Below, one piece after another: positions 51,609 through 61,198 of a DNA stretch of 64,000 nucleotides (positions within the stretch are counted from its first letter, which is position 1; each line of letters starts with the position of its first letter). Source of the stretch: Flagellimonas_B algarum. Lineage in GTDB: Bacteria > Bacteroidota > Bacteroidia > Flavobacteriales > Flavobacteriaceae. The DNA lies in the NCBI RefSeq assembly GCF_040513375.1, contig NZ_JBEVTG010000001.1, positions 806,001 through 870,000 of the forward strand, read 5' to 3'. The notes beneath the pieces are model-generated. The model worked only from the letters and a program-made list of their open reading frames with translations. It did no database searches and was not told the DNA's origin. Made by a program: the position numbers and the translations under genes.

Positions 51609-52466
51609 TTAGTTGTTCAGCGCCTCGGCCCCTCCAACGATTTCAAGGATTTCGTTGGTGATCGCCGCCTGACGTGCCTTGTTATAGGTCAAGGTCAACT
51701 GATCTTTCAGTTCTGAAGCGTTATCGGTCGCTTTGTGCATCGCGGTCATACGCGCCCCGTGCTCACTGGCAAACGAATCGCGGATCCCTTTGAACAATTG
51801 GGTCTTTAAAGACTTTGGGATCAATTGCTCGACGATTTCAGGCTTTGAAGGTTCGAAGATATAATCGGCCGCTCCGGAAGCATCCCCTTCAACCGGAACG
51901 ATCGGCAAGAATTGCTCGGTCATCACGATTTGGGTGGCCGCATTTTTGAATTTGTTGTATACCAATTCGATCCTATCATATTCCCCTTCGGTGAACCGTT
52001 GCATCAAATCTTCGGCGATGACGGCCACGTTATCAAAGGTCAGCTCATCGAACACCCCACTGTGGTTTGCCAACACATGGTGCTGTTTGATCAATTGGTC
52101 GTTCCCTTTTTTACCAATGGCAACGAAATCGACCTGTTTTCCTTCATAGGTATCGACCAAGGTGGCACATTGCTTCAAGATATTCGAATTGAAAGCACCG
52201 CACAACCCCCTGTTAGAGGTAATCGCCACTACGAGCACTTTGTTGACCTCCCGATTATCAGCATACTTGCTTCCTGCATCACCGTCTAAACTAGCGCTCA
52301 GGTTCTGCAAAAGTTCAGTCAATTTATCGGCATAGGGGCGCATGGCGGTAATGGCGTCTTGGGCCTTTTTCAGCTTGGCCGCCGATACCATTTTCATGGC
52401 GCTGGTGATCTGCATGGTCGATTTGACCGATGAAATCCTATTCCGTATTTCCTTTAAGTTAGCCAT
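51609..52466 (-). CDS. atpG: ATP synthase F1 subunit gamma
   Basis: 285 residues. Conserved ends are visible: MANLKEIRNRISSVKSTMQI and TSAMKMVSAAKL at the N-terminus, AITSNRGLCGAFNSN in the middle and GARMTAMHKATDNASELKDQ followed by LTLTYNKARQAAITNEILEI at the C-terminus. Central rotor shaft. Last gene of the operon, 89 nt after atpA; a short hairpin (52483-52496, CCGACC/GGTCGG) lies in that gap. Confidence 0.97.
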   Translation of the reverse strand: MANLKEIRNRISSVKSTMQITSAMKMVSAAKLKKAQDAITAMRPYADKLTELLQNLSASLDGDAGSKYADNREVNKVLVVAITSNRGLCGAFNSNILKQCATLVDTYEGKQVDFVAIGKKGNDQLIKQHHVLANHSGVFDELTFDNVAVIAEDLMQRFTEGEYDRIELVYNKFKNAATQIVMTEQFLPIVPVEGDASGAADYIFEPSKPEIVEQLIPKSLKTQLFKGIRDSFASEHGARMTAMHKATDNASELKDQLTLTYNKARQAAITNEILEIVGGAEALNN

Positions 52467-52555
52467 ACTACTATTTCTTCTGCCGACCGGGGTCGGTACT
52501 ACTGCCTACTGTTATGGTCGCACAGGGAACCGCTATCAGCCCCTAATGAAACGGT

Positions 52556-54136
<1,581 letters not shown>

Positions 54137-54138
54137 GG

Positions 54139-54678
54139 TTATAGACTATTTGTAAATTCTCGTTTTAATCCGTTTAATTTGTTTGCCACACTGGCATCGT
54201 ATTGTAAATCACCCACACGAAGGACGAAACCGCCGATGATGCTTTCATCGACCTTGTTCTCAATGGTGACCTTGTTGCCGGTCAGTTTAGTGACCTGGGC
54301 CAAAATTTTCTTTTCAAGAGCTGGCGTCAAGGGAACGGCCGAAGTGACAAAAGCCACTTCTTCCCCTTTCATTTTTTCGTACTGGATAATGTACTTCAAG
54401 GCGACCTCGTGCAACAACTCGATACGTTTGTTATCTGTCAAAGTGCCGATCAAACCTTGGGTAATATCGTGACTGCCCTTGAAGACCTCCAAAAGGGTTG
54501 CTTTTTTTACCGACCCTTTAACGACCGGACTTGCCAATACCTGGCTGAGTTCGGTATGTTCTTTCAAAACGGCAGCGATGTCGCGCATGTCTTTTTCGAC
54601 CTTGTCGGCAGCTTTCTTGGAAACTGCGAAATCCAATGTCGCTTTGGCGTATCGTATGGCGGCCCTACTCTCGTTCAT
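54139..54678 (-). CDS. atpH: ATP synthase F1 subunit delta
   Basis: 179 residues. OSCP/delta pattern: AIRYAKATLDFAVSKKAADK at the N-terminus, SPVVKGSVKKATLLEVFKGS, and the C-terminal VTKLTGNKVTIENKVDESII then GGFVLRVGDLQYDASVANKL. Part of the peripheral stalk. 3 nt after atpF. Confidence 0.95.
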   Translation of the reverse strand: MNESRAAIRYAKATLDFAVSKKAADKVEKDMRDIAAVLKEHTELSQVLASPVVKGSVKKATLLEVFKGSHDITQGLIGTLTDNKRIELLHEVALKYIIQYEKMKGEEVAFVTSAVPLTPALEKKILAQVTKLTGNKVTIENKVDESIIGGFVLRVGDLQYDASVANKLNGLKREFTNSL

Positions 54679-54681
54679 CGT

Positions 54682-55182
54682 TTAGTTCAATTTGATGTCG
54701 CCCAACATTCCTTCGACCAACTTCAGTTGCTTCTTTTTATCGGACAATTCTTCTTTGATCACTTTTTCAGCGATATCTACCGACAGGTTCGCGACCTGCG
54801 CTTTGATATCGGCAACGGCCGCTTTCTTTTCGCTTTCGATAGCAGCTTGGGCTTGTTTCAACATTTTATCGCCTTCGACCTGAGCTTGCTCTTTGGCGTC
54901 TGAAATCATCTTCTCTTTGATTTCACGGGCTTCCTTCATCATGCTTTCACGCTCGGCACGGGCTTCTTTCAACAAACGCTCGCTGTCGGCGGTAACGTTC
55001 TGCATTTCCTTTTTGGCATCTTCGGCCGCATCCAAGGCGTTCTTGATCCCTTCTTCACGGTCGTTTACCGCTTTCAAAATCGGTTTCCATGCGAATTTCC
55101 AAAGCAAGAAAAGCAACAGCCCGAACAATAAGGTCTGCCAAAAAAACAATCCTAGTGAAAACTCATCCAACAACTTTTCCAT
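54682..55182 (-). CDS. atpF: ATP synthase F0 subunit b
   Basis: 166 residues: one N-terminal membrane helix (LGLFFWQTLLFGLLLFLLWK) and a long charged helix (AVNDREEGIKNALDAAEDAK and onwards), ending with DIAEKVIKEELSDKKKQLKL. Forms the peripheral stalk as a dimer. Separated from atpE by 83 nt containing a strong stem-loop. Confidence 0.96.
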   Translation of the reverse strand: MEKLLDEFSLGLFFWQTLLFGLLLFLLWKFAWKPILKAVNDREEGIKNALDAAEDAKKEMQNVTADSERLLKEARAERESMMKEAREIKEKMISDAKEQAQVEGDKMLKQAQAAIESEKKAAVADIKAQVANLSVDIAEKVIKEELSDKKKQLKLVEGMLGDIKLN

Positions 55183-55214
55183 AATCTAAAATTTTGTGTA
55201 ATCCCTTTTTAAAC

Positions 55215-55254
55215 AAGGCAAGGGCTGCAACCAACCGTTGCAGCCTTTTGCCTT
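55215..55254 (-). terminator. 17-bp intercistronic stem-loop after atpE
   Basis: GGCTGCAAC (55223-55231) and GTTGCAGCC (55237-55245) form a perfect 9-bp inner stem; the outer arms AAGGCAAG and TTTTGCCTT extend it by about 8 bp with a single bulge. It begins 12 nt past the atpE stop. The following T run is weak (GTTT), so it should act as a partial terminator or RNA-stabilising structure rather than a full stop. Confidence 0.65.
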
Positions 55255-55265
55255 AGATGGAATGA

Positions 55266-55457
55266 TTATACCGCGAACAACGCAGCAAAACCAATACCTT
55301 CAATCAACGCCGCTGCAATCAACATCGCTGTTTGAATCTTTCCGTAAGCTTCTGGCTGACGGGCAATGGCCTCCATGGCAGAACCACCGATCCTACCGAT
55401 ACCAAGTCCAACCCCGATGACAACCAAACCTGCACCTACCATAATTGGAATTTCCAT
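55266..55457 (-). CDS. atpE: ATP synthase F0 subunit c
   Basis: 63 residues, two membrane helices joined by the ARQPEAYGK loop. The ion-binding acid is Glu53 in LIEGIGFAALFAV. The residue after Glu is Gly and the Ser/Thr-Tyr ligands of Na+ c-rings are absent, so it is likely proton-driven (inference). Forms the rotor ring. The 17-bp stem-loop downstream fits the higher copy number needed for this subunit. Confidence 0.96.
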   Translation of the reverse strand: MEIPIMVGAGLVVIGVGLGIGRIGGSAMEAIARQPEAYGKIQTAMLIAAALIEGIGFAALFAV

Positions 55458-55499
55458 ATCTATCTAGTTTAAAAATTAAATATTCAACGTTTACTTTTC

Positions 55500-56624
55500 C
55501 TAATGTGCCGCTTCCACCTCATGATCATGTTCATGCTCTTCAGACGCGAAGCCGAAATACAAGGCGCTCAACATGGTGAAAATATAGGCCTGCAACAAAG
55601 CCACCAATACTTCGATCAATGAAATGGCGAATGCCAGACCGAAAGACAAGGGGCTTCCCAGCCAACTCTTAAATATGAACATCAATCCGATCAGGCTCAT
55701 CAATACGATATGCCCGGCCTGCATGTTCGCATACAGACGGATCAAGAGCGAAAACGGTTTGATGATCAAGCCCAACAACTCGATGGGGACCAAAATGATG
55801 TATAAAAATATCTTTCCGTACCAAGGCAACGAATTGCCAAGCGGGTCGAATTGGTGCATCCAATAGTCTTTGGTTCCGGTGACATTGGTGATCACGAAAG
55901 TCATCAAGGCCAAAGAAACCGTAATGGCGATGTTACCCGTGACATTGATGCCCAGCGGGGTCAGCCCGAAGATGTTCAAGAACCAAATGAAAAAGAAAAT
56001 GGTCAGCAAGAAGGGCATGTATTTGCCGTAACGCTTCTCGCCGATATTGGGTCTAGCGATGTCATCACGGATGTACAGTACGATCGGCTCAAAGAACCTG
56101 CCAGCACCGGTCGGAATACCATTGTTCTTGGCATATGATCTGGCCAAGCTCGTAAACAACCACAACATCAACAAGCCGGTGACGATGATCATGACCACGT
56201 TCTTGGTAATCGAAAAATCCAACGGTTTGACGTTGGTCGCGTGGTGGTCTTCGTCGTAGGTGATCGTGCCTTGGGCATCGGTCTTATAAATCTTGCTGTG
56301 GTACAGCTTGTAGTGGTTGCCATCAACCTCGGCCAAGGTCTCGCCGTGGTGGAATTTAGAGGAGGAGAACACTTTCAATCCATCGTCCCACAAAATTACC
56401 GGTAACGGAAAGCCGACGTAATGATGTTCGCCATTGTCCTTGGTGTAGGAAAACAATGAAAAATCATGTGAATCTTGAAGGTGGTGGGCAATGTACTCCT
56501 TGATTTCGGTCTTGAGGTCTTTGCCGTCTCCTTCGGCTTCCCCACTCTTTTCCGATGCAAAGGTGAATTGTCCTAAAATTAGTACAAGTCCTAGGAGAAT
56601 TCCCTTCAATTTCGCTTTTTGCAT
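55500..56624 (-). CDS. atpB: ATP synthase F0 subunit a with N-terminal extension
   Basis: 374 residues from ATG 56624, about 100 longer than E. coli AtpB. A signal-like helix (KLKGILLGLVLILGQFTFAS) is followed by ~110 polar residues with many histidines (KEYIAHHLQDSHDFSLFSYT, DEDHHATNVKP), then the usual a-subunit helices. The conserved functional Arg is in LLIRLYANMQAGH, with the following SLIEVLVALLQAYIFTMLSA. Ends in a His/Glu-rich tail (EEHEHDHEVEAAH). Makes the proton half-channels against the c-ring. Confidence 0.95.
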   Translation of the reverse strand: MQKAKLKGILLGLVLILGQFTFASEKSGEAEGDGKDLKTEIKEYIAHHLQDSHDFSLFSYTKDNGEHHYVGFPLPVILWDDGLKVFSSSKFHHGETLAEVDGNHYKLYHSKIYKTDAQGTITYDEDHHATNVKPLDFSITKNVVMIIVTGLLMLWLFTSLARSYAKNNGIPTGAGRFFEPIVLYIRDDIARPNIGEKRYGKYMPFLLTIFFFIWFLNIFGLTPLGINVTGNIAITVSLALMTFVITNVTGTKDYWMHQFDPLGNSLPWYGKIFLYIILVPIELLGLIIKPFSLLIRLYANMQAGHIVLMSLIGLMFIFKSWLGSPLSFGLAFAISLIEVLVALLQAYIFTMLSALYFGFASEEHEHDHEVEAAH

Positions 56625-56728
56625 TATGCTCAAAATAACGGTCTCTAAAAATCGGTGCAAATGTAACTCTTTCTTGCAAAAAGAAAAAAGCTTTAGCCGT
56701 TTATTTTCAGCGGTTTTTGAGCTGATAC

Positions 56729-57136
56729 TCAGTCTTCCGAATTCTCCAAATCCTGGAGCATTTTGGATGTAAAATAAGTCTCTAGAACGAGGCTCACCGC
56801 ATAGGGGATGAAAAAGGCCGCGAACTCGCTCCGTTGCATCACTCCATCGGCTTTGTAAACAGGATAGAATATCAAAAAGAAGAGGGCGAATTTCAAGAAA
56901 CTGCCGGCCATGAACAAAAAGCCGATCTGGTTTTTGAGCTTGAGGCGAAACCGATACAACACCGCATAGATGACCACAGCGAGCATAAAGTTGACCCCAT
57001 ACGACCGAACGATCAGATGATCGAACATCGGATGCCCCAAACTACGAAGTACGAACACATGGATCGCAAAGACCGCCCCAAGGGCAATGGCCAGGAGCAT
57101 AAGAAAACGGAACGGGCTATGACGAATGGGCTTCAA
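56729..57136 (-). CDS. DUF6168-like membrane protein of the atp operon
   Basis: 135 residues if started at TTG 57136, whose TTGA overlaps the atpZ stop and places KPIRHSPFRF just before the first helix; a TTG at 57172 gives 147 residues but a 40-nt overlap. Four hydrophobic segments (LMLLAIALGAVFAIHVFVL, GVNFMLAVVIYAVLYRF, IGFLFMAGSFLKFALFFLIF, FIPYAVSLVLETYF). Position between atpZ and atpB is that of AtpI-type accessory genes, but the sequence is of the Bacteroidota DUF6168 kind. Function is inferred as ATP synthase assembly or ion supply. Confidence 0.75.
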   Translation of the reverse strand: MKPIRHSPFRFLMLLAIALGAVFAIHVFVLRSLGHPMFDHLIVRSYGVNFMLAVVIYAVLYRFRLKLKNQIGFLFMAGSFLKFALFFLIFYPVYKADGVMQRSEFAAFFIPYAVSLVLETYFTSKMLQDLENSED

Positions 57137-57360
57137 TATTTGATGCGTTTCAGCTGTTGTAAAACGACCCAAATGGAAATAGCCACACCGAGAAGTGTGG
57201 CCACAACGGTAAAAATCCGTTTTTCGGTTTGATAATGGGTATCCAACCAGTTGCCCCCTTTCACGGCCAAAAAGATGATCGCCCCCATTTCAAAGGCGAT
57301 ACCCGACAACATGGCCGCGTTGCGAAAGTTGTTCTTTTTAGGAGACTTTTGCTGGTTCAT
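57133..57360 (-). CDS. atpZ: AtpZ/AtpI family protein
   Basis: 75 residues from ATG 57360. Basic N-terminus (MNQQKSPKKNNFRN) then two membrane helices (AAMLSGIAFEMGAIIFLAVK and IFTVVATLLGVAISIWVVLQ) with the GGNWLDTHY link characteristic of AtpZ/AtpI. Relatives assist c-ring assembly or Mg2+ uptake. Its 5' end lies inside bactofilin (23-nt overlap) and its 3' end is coupled to the next gene. Confidence 0.85.
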   Translation of the reverse strand: MNQQKSPKKNNFRNAAMLSGIAFEMGAIIFLAVKGGNWLDTHYQTEKRIFTVVATLLGVAISIWVVLQQLKRIKY

Positions 57361-57763
57361 TCGATTTTGTCGGCTGCAACTTATGGGTCGGCGCACTGCT
57401 GGCGTTTTTGCCCATACTACATGCTGCATTGAAGGTGGCCCCTGGTTCTACCGCTAATTTCGCGACGTTCACGGTGCCTTCGATCTGGGCAGAACTCTTC
57501 AAGGACAACAATTCGGACACGAACAGTTCACCATTGAAATTGCCTTCGATATCAGCGTTTACGCATTCGACCTTCCCTTTGATCAGGCCGCCTTTTCCAA
57601 TAACGACCTTACCTGAGGTCTTTACGTTTCCTTCCAGTTTTCCATCAATCCTAAAATCAGCCTCTGAGGTGATGTTCCCTTTGATGATGGTGTTCTTTTC
57701 AATTCGATTGGGCTGTCCGCCGAAGTTCTCCATAGGTCTAGGTTTTTTGTTGTCTGAAAACAT
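57338..57763 (-). CDS. Bactofilin (polymer-forming cytoskeletal protein)
   Basis: 141 residues from ATG 57763 (a GTG three codons upstream is in frame). The core is a regular beta-helix with ~18-residue turns: NRIEKNTIIKGNITSEADFR, IDGKLEGNVKTSGKVVIGKG, GLIKGKVECVNADIEGNFNG, ELLSLKSSAQIEGTVNVAKL. Bactofilins self-assemble without nucleotides into cell-shape or envelope scaffolds. Starts 5 nt after the sprE/porW-like gene and overlaps atpZ by 23 nt. Confidence 0.93.
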   Translation of the reverse strand: MFSDNKKPRPMENFGGQPNRIEKNTIIKGNITSEADFRIDGKLEGNVKTSGKVVIGKGGLIKGKVECVNADIEGNFNGELFVSELLSLKSSAQIEGTVNVAKLAVEPGATFNAACSMGKNASSAPTHKLQPTKSNEPAKVS

Positions 57764-57768
57764 TGTGT

Positions 57769-60324
57769 TCACGGTTTTGGGGTTAACATTTGTGCTTTGT
57801 AATCTTCTATATTCTTATGAACGAGGATGATTTGGTAGTTAGAAGACAAAACTACGAAATTCTCATCCTTGATGCGGTAATCCCTATTGTTTTTTAGGAG
57901 TTCAGCATAGCCGAGCGCGAAATCCTTCGATTTGAATCCATGTACGACTACGAACTGATCTTCGAGGTCGTAGATGTCCTTTGAAACGGTGTTTTTATAC
58001 TTCAGGTCGACGATCGATTCTTCAAGCCGTTTCTTAAGCTCCAATGCCTTTTCGTTATCCTTCACCTTAAAGGGGAAGACGACCTTCCAATTGGCGGTAC
58101 CCTTGGATCCCGTTTCGGGTGAGAACGCCTTTTTCTCCAATTTCGGCAACTGTTCCGAAATGATGCGTTCGGCCATTTTACCTTCGGGGTTGTTCGGGTA
58201 GGTCAAGGCCACATAATTCAAGGCCTCCTTAAACGCCTCGAAACCTTGCAACCTACCAATGGCGTTGGCTTTCAGCAGTTCGAACTTCGGTACGATCGGG
58301 TCGCCCGTGAAACGGTTGATCAGTTCTTGCGAGCGGGTAATCACGGTCAAGAACTTTTGGTCTTCGAACTGTTTGAACAAGGCTACGTAGCGTTGATCCG
58401 GACTATCGGAATTCGCAGCCAGAACCGCTTCCGGATTCAAAAGGATCTCGGCATATCGTGAATTAGGATGCTCCTTGATGATATTTTGCTTCATGGTTTC
58501 GGCCAACGGACTCCCCGTTTCCTCATAGATCTTGAAGAGGTTGTATTTTGAAGGCAGGATCAACCTTTTTTCTGGTTGGTTATTCAGTACGCGCTCCAAT
58601 TTACCGGCAGCCAACAGGTTTTCCTTAAACTTCTCTTTGTAGATCAAGCCCAATTGATAGTTGGCAAAATTTCGCTCGCCTTTTAAACTATCAATGACCC
58701 CTATGTCGGTCGGAATCCGATCTAGGTAGTAGGCCACATCATATTTTTCATCAACCGAAGCCTGATCCGTAGTGTTGCCGTCGGCCACGACATCGGTGCC
58801 CGTAGCTTCTGATGGCAAGGCCCTGGTCTTGTTGCTCCATCGCCAATCGTCTTCCAAAGTACGGTCGCCCCATCGGGTTTTGAAATCGGTCTTACCATAG
58901 CCGAGACTGGTGATGTTATAAAAGTAGAACTTACCCTGGTTTTGTTTGCCCCCCGCGGTTTCGGCAAATGCGGCGAACCCGGCACTGGCCTTTCGTTCCT
59001 TTTCGGCATTGGCCGCGGCCTCGGCTTCTTTCAAACGCTCGATAAACGCTTCAAAATAAGCGATGCGTTCCGATTCAGGCATTTCATAGACCGTAATGAC
59101 ACTATCGGCATACAATACGATGTCCTCATAGGCAATTACATCTTCGAGGTTGTCGAATTTCTTTTTGATGCGGCGAAAACGTTTGGTGTTCTCTTTGAGG
59201 TTGGTCAAGGTACTATCGTAATAAGCCCCAGCGGTCTTGTAGGTATTTTCGTTGAAATGGTATTCAGCCAAGGTCTCGTAGTTTTCGGCATTCAACTTTC
59301 GGTCTTGCTGGGTCGCCCGCAGCGATTTGTTGTAATAGACCAAAGCCAAACTGTCTTTCTCCAAGGCGAGATTGAAATTGGCGATTTGATGATAGATCTT
59401 ATCGAGAAAAGGGCGGTTCTCCCGGTCTTCTTCAAGATCGGCCAAATATTCAGTGATGAATTCTTCGTTTTCGGGGGTCAGTTGGGTATTCTTGATCTTT
59501 TGCAAATGGGCATTGATCATATACACCCGGGGTGATTTTCTATTTAGGGCGATGACTTTATCATAGGCATAGTTCGCGCTGTCTTTAAAACCCAGTCGGT
59601 CATACAATTGTCCGATGATGTAAAGGTACCTACCCCGTTCATCATTCTTCTTGGTATATGCTTGGGCGATCTTCAATTTTTGTATCGCGGTATCCGCAGC
59701 CTTCAGGTTGAGGTAACACTGCGCCAAAACAGCATTGGCATCGGCGTACTCCTGCTTCTTCAAGGTTTCGAATTTGAACAGGCGCTTGAGGTTCTTAATC
59801 GCCAGCTCCGGATTGTCAAGGCGCATGTTGGTCTTTTCACGCCAAATGGTCGCCTCATTCAGTTTGTCACTTTCGGTATACTTGCGCAAGATGTAGTTGA
59901 ACGATTCCAAGGCGGGGATGTAACGCTCATCGAAATAGCGCGCTTTACCCAATAACAAGAACGCCTCGTCGGTCTGGGGGTTGCGCTCCTCGTCCTTGAT
60001 GTCCATACTGTGTTTCTGTATGGCCTTCGTAGCCTTTTCTTCGGCCCTTTCAAAATTGGGGTTGTTATCTTCCGAATCGAGTTTGATCTGATCGGAGACT
60101 TCAAGGCGTTCAACGGGTAGGATTTCCCAAAAATCGTCACGATAGGAAGCATTGAGTTCTTCGCGACCCTGTTCAAAGGCCAGGTTGCCATTGTACAACA
60201 CGTTGTATTTGGTGTTCAGCGCATGCCAATTCCGATTGAGGAAGGCATCCTTTTTGGTAGAACAACCCATTACCAGCAACAACAAGGCACCGGCAGCGTA
60301 AAAATTTCGAAAATGAAGCTTCAA
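57769..60324 (-). CDS. sprE: Type IX secretion/gliding TPR lipoprotein (SprE/PorW)
   Basis: 851 residues. The start appears to be TTG 60324 (no ATG in reach), giving a lipoprotein signal with Cys21 (LVMGC). Numerous TPR-like pairs run from ~95 to ~390 and again at ~580-700 (AFLLLGKARYFDERYIPALE, NAVLAQCYLNLKAADTAIQK, YLYIIGQLYDRLGFKDSANY), with a C-terminal domain (NWKVVFPFKVKDNEKALELK, FVVVHGFKSKDFALGYAELL). This is the SprE/PorW component, needed for type IX secretion and gliding. First gene of a run that continues through bactofilin into atpZBEFHAG. Confidence 0.9.
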   Translation of the reverse strand: MKLHFRNFYAAGALLLLVMGCSTKKDAFLNRNWHALNTKYNVLYNGNLAFEQGREELNASYRDDFWEILPVERLEVSDQIKLDSEDNNPNFERAEEKATKAIQKHSMDIKDEERNPQTDEAFLLLGKARYFDERYIPALESFNYILRKYTESDKLNEATIWREKTNMRLDNPELAIKNLKRLFKFETLKKQEYADANAVLAQCYLNLKAADTAIQKLKIAQAYTKKNDERGRYLYIIGQLYDRLGFKDSANYAYDKVIALNRKSPRVYMINAHLQKIKNTQLTPENEEFITEYLADLEEDRENRPFLDKIYHQIANFNLALEKDSLALVYYNKSLRATQQDRKLNAENYETLAEYHFNENTYKTAGAYYDSTLTNLKENTKRFRRIKKKFDNLEDVIAYEDIVLYADSVITVYEMPESERIAYFEAFIERLKEAEAAANAEKERKASAGFAAFAETAGGKQNQGKFYFYNITSLGYGKTDFKTRWGDRTLEDDWRWSNKTRALPSEATGTDVVADGNTTDQASVDEKYDVAYYLDRIPTDIGVIDSLKGERNFANYQLGLIYKEKFKENLLAAGKLERVLNNQPEKRLILPSKYNLFKIYEETGSPLAETMKQNIIKEHPNSRYAEILLNPEAVLAANSDSPDQRYVALFKQFEDQKFLTVITRSQELINRFTGDPIVPKFELLKANAIGRLQGFEAFKEALNYVALTYPNNPEGKMAERIISEQLPKLEKKAFSPETGSKGTANWKVVFPFKVKDNEKALELKKRLEESIVDLKYKNTVSKDIYDLEDQFVVVHGFKSKDFALGYAELLKNNRDYRIKDENFVVLSSNYQIILVHKNIEDYKAQMLTPKP

Positions 60325-60492
60325 GACAGTAATCTTTCCTATCTAAGCATAACTTAAAAAAGGCCGGATTATTATAGGGCTCATCGACAAAATGCTAAAT
60401 CTTGACCGGCCAAAAAACCAAGTCCGCGGATAAACGCATCCAACAGGGGCCGAAATACGCCGGATATCTAATAAAAACGCTTCGAAATTTCG

Positions 60493-61188
60493 TTAGCCTG
60501 CAAAGAAGGTTTCCAGTTCTTTCAGGGTCTCGGTCGACGTCTGGATGTCTTTGACCACTTCCCCTTTGTTCAAGACCACAATACGTTCGCAAACTTCAGT
60601 GACGTGCATCAGGTCATGACTCGATACCAGCACGGTTACCTCTTCCTTAGCGGCAAGCTCCTTGATGATGGCTTTGAGGCGTATTTGGGTGGTCGGGTCA
60701 AGATTGGCGAAGGGTTCGTCGAGCACGACAACTTCAGGACTTCCTATGAAGCTGGCTACGATGCCCGCTTTCTTCTGGTTTCCTTTCGAAAGGTCGCGCA
60801 AGTATTTTTTCTGTCCCAGTATCTCGCCGTGGAAGAAATCCTCGAATTGCGACAACAAGGCATCGACATCGGCTTTGTTACGGCCCCGAAGTTCCCCAAT
60901 GAAATAAAAGTACTCTTCAGGGGTGAGGTAGCCGATCAAAAAAGACTCGTCGATAAAGGCCGATGTTGAGGGTTTCCATGCTTCACTTTTGTTCACTTGT
61001 TCCCCATTGTTGATGACATGCCCCGTAGTCGGTTGTATCAAGTCAAGGAGCAAACTAAAAAGCGTGGTCTTGCCTGCGCCGTTGTTGCCCACCAATCCGA
61101 AACTTTGTCCGGTAGGGATTTCCAATGATTCTATATTGAGCACCGTATTGGCGCCGTATTTCTTAGTAAGGTTCTGAACGGTTATCAT
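60493..61188 (-). CDS. ABC transporter ATP-binding protein
   Basis: 231 residues. Walker A GNNGAGKTT at 34-42, ABC signature region LSKGNQKKAGIVASFIGSPE, Walker B VVVLDEPFANLDP and a switch His in LVSSHDLMHV. The unusual signature (LSKGNQ) is that of gated drug/peptide or gliding-type two-gene exporters. Begins 10 nt after the permease gene and must be its motor. Confidence 0.93.
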   Translation of the reverse strand: MITVQNLTKKYGANTVLNIESLEIPTGQSFGLVGNNGAGKTTLFSLLLDLIQPTTGHVINNGEQVNKSEAWKPSTSAFIDESFLIGYLTPEEYFYFIGELRGRNKADVDALLSQFEDFFHGEILGQKKYLRDLSKGNQKKAGIVASFIGSPEVVVLDEPFANLDPTTQIRLKAIIKELAAKEEVTVLVSSHDLMHVTEVCERIVVLNKGEVVKDIQTSTETLKELETFFAG

Positions 61189-61198
61189 AAGGTGTGTT

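Noticed and set aside
58942..59535. 197-codon plus-strand frame opposite sprE/porW
   Set aside because: Composition and lack of motifs mark it as a shadow of the TPR gene.
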